This document shows positions 60,901-64,000 of a stretch of 64,000 nucleotides of DNA, one piece after another. Position 1 is the stretch's first letter. The number at the start of each line of letters is the position of its first letter. The notes beneath the pieces were generated by a model. The model made no database searches, was not told where the DNA came from, and was given only the letters and a program-made list of their open reading frames with translations. Location of the stretch: the NCBI GenBank assembly GCA_965651905.1, contig CBFGUG010000017.1:1-64000 (forward strand), written 5' to 3'. The translations under genes and the position numbers were made by a program. Origin of the DNA: SZUA-265 sp965651905. GTDB lineage: Bacteria > Myxococcota_A > Polyangia > Polyangiales > Polyangiaceae.

Positions 60901-61650
60901 TCAGCCAGTTCGTTTGGTGTACCCTGGGTGGTCCGCGGCGAGGGCGTCGAGACGCCCAGTGAAGTATGAGAGAGCGCTCTCGACGCGCAGCGGGCCAGTC
61001 TCCGCGCTGATCGGGATGAATCCACGTGCCACTAGCGCATCCACCTCGTACGGGATGAAGCCGCCCTCCGGGCCGATGGCGAGCGCGAAACTCTCGCTAG
61101 TCGCTCGGGCGGGGGCGTCACGCGCGGTTGGGTGCGCGACGAAGCGCTGGTCGCACTCGAGCCACTCCGTCAGCTCGTCCTCGACGAACGGCTTGAAACG
61201 CTGAAACACTTGCACCCGCGGAAGATGCACGCGGCAGCTTTGCTCCAAGCCCGCAATCAAGTGCCGACGAACGTCTTCTGCCGCCAACTTGTGACTCAGC
61301 AGATGTGCGCGGTCGACGCGGCGGCTGCGAAACAAGGCGATCTTCGAAAACCCGAGAGCGCTCGCGTGCTCCAGGCAGCGGGACAGCACCTTCGGGCGCG
61401 GCACTGCCAACAGCAGATTGCGTGGCGCTGCAGGGCTGCTCGATGACTGTGCTTCGTAGCGCACCAGTACGTCGCTCGCGCCAATCTGCAGAACGGTCGC
61501 AGTCCCTCGTTCCTGGTTCAGGCGCCCAGCGCGCAGTTGCTGTCCCGTCGTGACTCCGAGGACCCGGCGCAGATGTTCCGCGCGCCGCCCGACGAGACGT
61601 ACGCAACCCGCGTCGTCGAGTTCCTCGGGTTCGAGCAGTAGGAGGTTCAT
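60901..61650 (-). CDS. rsmE: 16S rRNA (uracil-1498-N3)-methyltransferase
   Basis: A SPOUT-fold methyltransferase (249 aa) modifying U1498 of 16S rRNA. The N-terminal PUA-like part (HLRRVLGVTTGQQLRAGRLN) and the knotted SAM site (LAIGPEGGFIPYEVDALVARGFIPISAETGPLRVESALSYF) are complete. It sits 51 bp downstream of the MOSC gene start on the same strand, so the two may be co-transcribed with rsmE first. AGGT lies 10 bases before the ATG. Cytoplasmic, ribosome assembly. Confidence 0.94.
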   Translation of the reverse strand: MNLLLLEPEELDDAGCVRLVGRRAEHLRRVLGVTTGQQLRAGRLNQERGTATVLQIGASDVLVRYEAQSSSSPAAPRNLLLAVPRPKVLSRCLEHASALGFSKIALFRSRRVDRAHLLSHKLAAEDVRRHLIAGLEQSCRVHLPRVQVFQRFKPFVEDELTEWLECDQRFVAHPTARDAPARATSESFALAIGPEGGFIPYEVDALVARGFIPISAETGPLRVESALSYFTGRLDALAADHPGYTKRTG

Positions 61651-61652
61651 AC

Positions 61653-63182
61653 TTGACGCACCTGGCGTGCAGGGGGATAGCTCAGCTGGTGTCGTACGAG
61701 AAGTTGCAAGCCCACTTTCGTCGTTTGGGACAGCTCGATGAGGTCGCCGCCATCGCGGAGTGGGACCAGGCCGTCAACATGCCCGTCCAGGCTGGCCCGT
61801 CGCGGGCGGAAGCGTTGGCGGGGCTCGCTCGGCTGCGCCACGAGCTACTCACTCGCGCCGAAGTGGGAGGACTCATCGACCAAGCGGAGTCCCAGAGCGA
61901 TTTAGGCGATTGGGAACGCGCGAACCTGACGGAGATGGCGCGTTGGTATCGCCGCGCCACCGTCATCGAGCCCGAGTTGGTCGAGGCGTCGGCGCGCGCC
62001 GATCGGCGCAGCGAGCAAGCGTGGCGACGCTTCCGCGCCGAGAACGACTTCGCGTCGTTTGCACCGTACTTGGAAGAAGTGCTCTCCCTCAAACGTCAAG
62101 TGGGGCAGTCGTTGGCCGAGGTGCTCGGCACGAGCGCGTACGACGCCTTGGTCGACGAGTTCGAGCCCGGCGCGCGCAGTGAGGACATCGCTCGAGTGTT
62201 CGACCAGCTGCGCGCGTTCTTGCCCTCGTTCACCCAGAGCGTGATCGAACGTCAACGGTCGCAGCCCGTGATTCAGCCCGCGGGACCGTTTTCCGTCGAG
62301 CAGCAGCGCGCTTTGGGCGTGAAGATGATGGGGGCAGTCGGCTTCAACCTGGACCAGGGGCGCCTCGACGTCAGTCATCATCCGTTTTGTGGCGGGGTTT
62401 CGCGCGACGTTCGCATCACGACGCGCTACGACGAGAACGACTTCACTTCCGCGTTGATGGGCGTGCTCCACGAGTCCGGTCACGGCAAGTACGAACAGGG
62501 CTTGCCAGAGGTGTGGCGACACCAGCCCGTCGGTTTGGCTCGCGGCATGGTGCTGCACGAAAGTCAGAGCCTACTCCTCGAAATGCAAGTGTGTCGGGGC
62601 GAGCCCTTTTTGAAGTTTGCTGCGCCACACATTCGCTCTGCGTTTGCCGACGCCGCTGCCGCACAGCCAGACGCTTTCTCGTTCGAGAACTTGCGCTCGC
62701 TCTACCACCGCGTCGAACGCAGCTTGATCCGCGTCGATGCAGACGAAGTGACGTATCCCGCGCACGTCATCATGCGCTTCGACCTGGAGCGCGCGCTGAT
62801 CGACGGAAGCCTGGCCGTCAAAGACTTGCCCGAGGCATGGGCGGAGCAGATGCAGGCGCTCTTGCACTTGGACACCCGCGGCAACGATCGCGATGGTTGC
62901 CTGCAGGATGTGCATTGGCCGTCGGGCGCGTTCGGCTACTTTCCACTGTACACCCTGGGCGCGATGGTCGCAGCGCAACTGTTCGCTGCGGCACAAGAGG
63001 CCATTTCAGACTTGGAAGGCCAGCTCGAGCAGGGACAGTTCGGGCCGCTCGACGAGTGGCTTCGGGAGAACGTGTGGAGCTGGGCGAGCCGCTACTCGAC
63101 GGATGAGTTGCTGCGACGTGTCACGGGCAGTCCGCTCGACGCGCGGTACTTCATCGAGCACTTGAAGCAGCGTTACGGTTGA
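61653..63182 (+). CDS. M32-family metallocarboxypeptidase
   Basis: A thermostable-carboxypeptidase-type enzyme (509 aa) that removes C-terminal residues from peptides. The zinc motif HESGHGKYEQGLP (HExxH as HESGH) is followed by the third ligand Glu in MVLHESQSLLLEMQV. The typical segments DVSHHPFCGGVSRDVRITTRYDENDF and IRVDADEVTYPAHVIMRFDLE are present. The frame starts at TTG 61653 with a strong TAGGAGGT at 61639-61646; GTG 61689 (VSYEKLQAHF) is the main alternative and fits the usual family start. Cytoplasmic. Start on the opposite strand to rsmE. Confidence 0.93.
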   Translation: MTHLACRGIAQLVSYEKLQAHFRRLGQLDEVAAIAEWDQAVNMPVQAGPSRAEALAGLARLRHELLTRAEVGGLIDQAESQSDLGDWERANLTEMARWYRRATVIEPELVEASARADRRSEQAWRRFRAENDFASFAPYLEEVLSLKRQVGQSLAEVLGTSAYDALVDEFEPGARSEDIARVFDQLRAFLPSFTQSVIERQRSQPVIQPAGPFSVEQQRALGVKMMGAVGFNLDQGRLDVSHHPFCGGVSRDVRITTRYDENDFTSALMGVLHESGHGKYEQGLPEVWRHQPVGLARGMVLHESQSLLLEMQVCRGEPFLKFAAPHIRSAFADAAAAQPDAFSFENLRSLYHRVERSLIRVDADEVTYPAHVIMRFDLERALIDGSLAVKDLPEAWAEQMQALLHLDTRGNDRDGCLQDVHWPSGAFGYFPLYTLGAMVAAQLFAAAQEAISDLEGQLEQGQFGPLDEWLRENVWSWASRYSTDELLRRVTGSPLDARYFIEHLKQRYG

Positions 63183-63215
63183 GAGCTCCTCGGGGTTGCG
63201 CCTCGGTGAGAGCGG

Positions 63216-64000
63216 TCAACCCCGTTCGAAGGCTTCGCGCTTGCTCTCGAGCTGCTCCCAACGCTCGAGCTTGGCTTCGAGTTCCGCGCGAACGTTTTCG
63301 AGCTGCGCTTGCAGAGCGGTCGCGTCTGCGGGGCGGGTTCGGTACAGCTCGGGATCTGCCAGCTCCGCTTCGAGGGCGGTCGCGCGGCTCTCGAGTTGCT
63401 CCACGACGTCCATCAGACCGTCCAGCTCGCGCTGTTCTTGGTAGCCGAGCTTTTGAGGACGACTACCCTTTGGCTTTTGTTCGGAGGGTGCTGAGGTGGA
63501 GCTGCTCGCGGCGCGAGCCTCGGCTTTCTGTTGTCGGTCGGACTCGATGCGCCCGCTGCGCAGGCTCAGGTAGTTGTCGTAATTGCCGACGGTATGCATC
63601 ACCTTGCCGTCACCCTCGAACGCCAAGATGTCGGTGGCCACGCGGTTGAGGAAGTAGCGGTCGTGGGTGACCACGAGCACCGAGCCACCGAAGCCCGTCA
63701 GCAGCGACTCGAGGGCGCTCAGGGTGCTGACGTCGAGGTCGTTCGTGGGTTCGTCGAGCAGTAGCAGGTTGGTGTCTTGCAGAAGCAACTTGGCCAGCGC
63801 CACACGGGCGCGCTCTCCGCCCGAAAGCATGCCGACCTTCTTCGTGAGGTCGCTCGACCCGAAGGAAAACCGAGCCAGATACGAATACAACGTCAGCTCC
63901 TGATCGCCTAGGCGAACACTTGGCGCGTCGCTGACGTTCTGCGCAATGGTTGCCGACTCGTCGAGGCCGCTGCGCGTTTGGTCGAAGTACGCGACCTTCG
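63216..64000 (-). CDS. ABC-F family ATPase (C-terminal part, continues beyond window)
   Basis: Only the last 260 codons are in the window; the frame is open to the edge. Visible are the signature motif LSGGERARVALAKLLL, Walker B LLLLDEPTNDLD and the switch His VVTHDRYFLNR of the second ATPase domain, preceded by VAYFDQTRSGLDESATIAQNVSD from its beginning. A coiled-coil C-terminal domain (about the last 90 residues, LDGLMDVVEQLESRATALEAELADPELY) resembles the Uup type, which binds branched DNA or ribosomes. No membrane segments. The N-terminal ATPase domain lies outside. Confidence 0.9.
   Translation of the reverse strand, partial: KVAYFDQTRSGLDESATIAQNVSDAPSVRLGDQELTLYSYLARFSFGSSDLTKKVGMLSGGERARVALAKLLLQDTNLLLLDEPTNDLDVSTLSALESLLTGFGGSVLVVTHDRYFLNRVATDILAFEGDGKVMHTVGNYDNYLSLRSGRIESDRQQKAEARAASSSTSAPSEQKPKGSRPQKLGYQEQRELDGLMDVVEQLESRATALEAELADPELYRTRPADATALQAQLENVRAELEAKLERWEQLESKREAFERG

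Noticed and set aside
61672..61700. tRNA-like start (gggggatagctcagctggt)
   Set aside because: It matches the 5' end and D-arm of a tRNA, but no anticodon arm, GTTCGA T-loop or 3' acceptor partner follows in the next 80 bases, and the stretch lies in the 5' part of the carboxypeptidase frame.

Overview
The window is GC-rich, densely coding bacterial chromosome with no rRNA, tRNA, insertion sequence, prophage or CRISPR array that I could see. The gene types point to Myxococcota, most likely the Polyangiales side. They include many lipoproteins with low-complexity tails, NtrC-type activators with FHA/GAF or receiver inputs, a Ser/Thr kinase fused to PilZ, an MXAN_5187-like protein, an AgmX/TonB-like C-terminal domain, an (EP)n TonB-like protein, and OmpA with thrombospondin type 3 repeats. 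This lineage call is an inference from family content.

Layout: 1-2.9 kb is a minus-strand operon of an S41 peptidase, a conserved unknown protein and an acidic lipoprotein cut by the window edge. 3.3-9.6 kb holds a small ribbon-helix-helix-like protein followed by a 27-bp repeat block, a sensor-less histidine kinase, a SUMF1-like lipoprotein, SlyD, an SPFE-repeat protein, an HtrA-like lipoprotein and an ECF sigma factor. 9.6-18 kb holds a GAF/PAS histidine kinase without an ATPase domain, a cation/proton antiporter, an M16 peptidase pair and an NtrC-family regulator. 18-22.6 kb holds an ExbD-like/AgmX-like lipoprotein, the kinase-PilZ fusion and a thioredoxin-fold protein.

22.8-26.4 kb carries a fused anthranilate synthase (trpE(G)) preceded by what reads as a complete transcription attenuator: a leader peptide with Trp-Trp-Arg-Trp, a 9-bp antiterminator and a strong terminator. 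A beta-propeller lipoprotein lies just upstream. 26.5-37.3 kb holds a PLP enzyme, a ferritin-like protein, a patatin, hemD coupled to a small membrane protein, an outer-membrane porin, signal peptidase I and lipoproteins. 37.5-46.4 kb holds an FHA-GAF-sigma54 activator, a fatty-acid-hydroxylase-like protein, a PglZ-like protein with an acidic repeat region, a cupredoxin-like/MXAN_5187-like pair and thioredoxin reductase.

46.5-64 kb is mostly housekeeping and envelope functions: family 4 uracil-DNA glycosylase, a DUF4398-like/OmpA/beta-barrel operon, LexA with a candidate SOS box, an ExbB-ExbD-TonB-cNMP operon, a HAD nucleotidase, a glutamine amidotransferase, PIN-PhoH, RecX, a MOSC protein, RsmE, an M32 carboxypeptidase and the C-terminal half of an ABC-F ATPase. 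Several minus-strand gene pairs are joined by 4-base NTGA start/stop overlaps, which imply translational coupling. DNA-damage functions (LexA, UDG, RecX) and envelope energisation (ExbBD-TonB, OmpA) are the clearest functional themes. I found no single large novel multi-gene system. The best candidates for something worth pursuing are the trp attenuator and the unusual signalling fusions.
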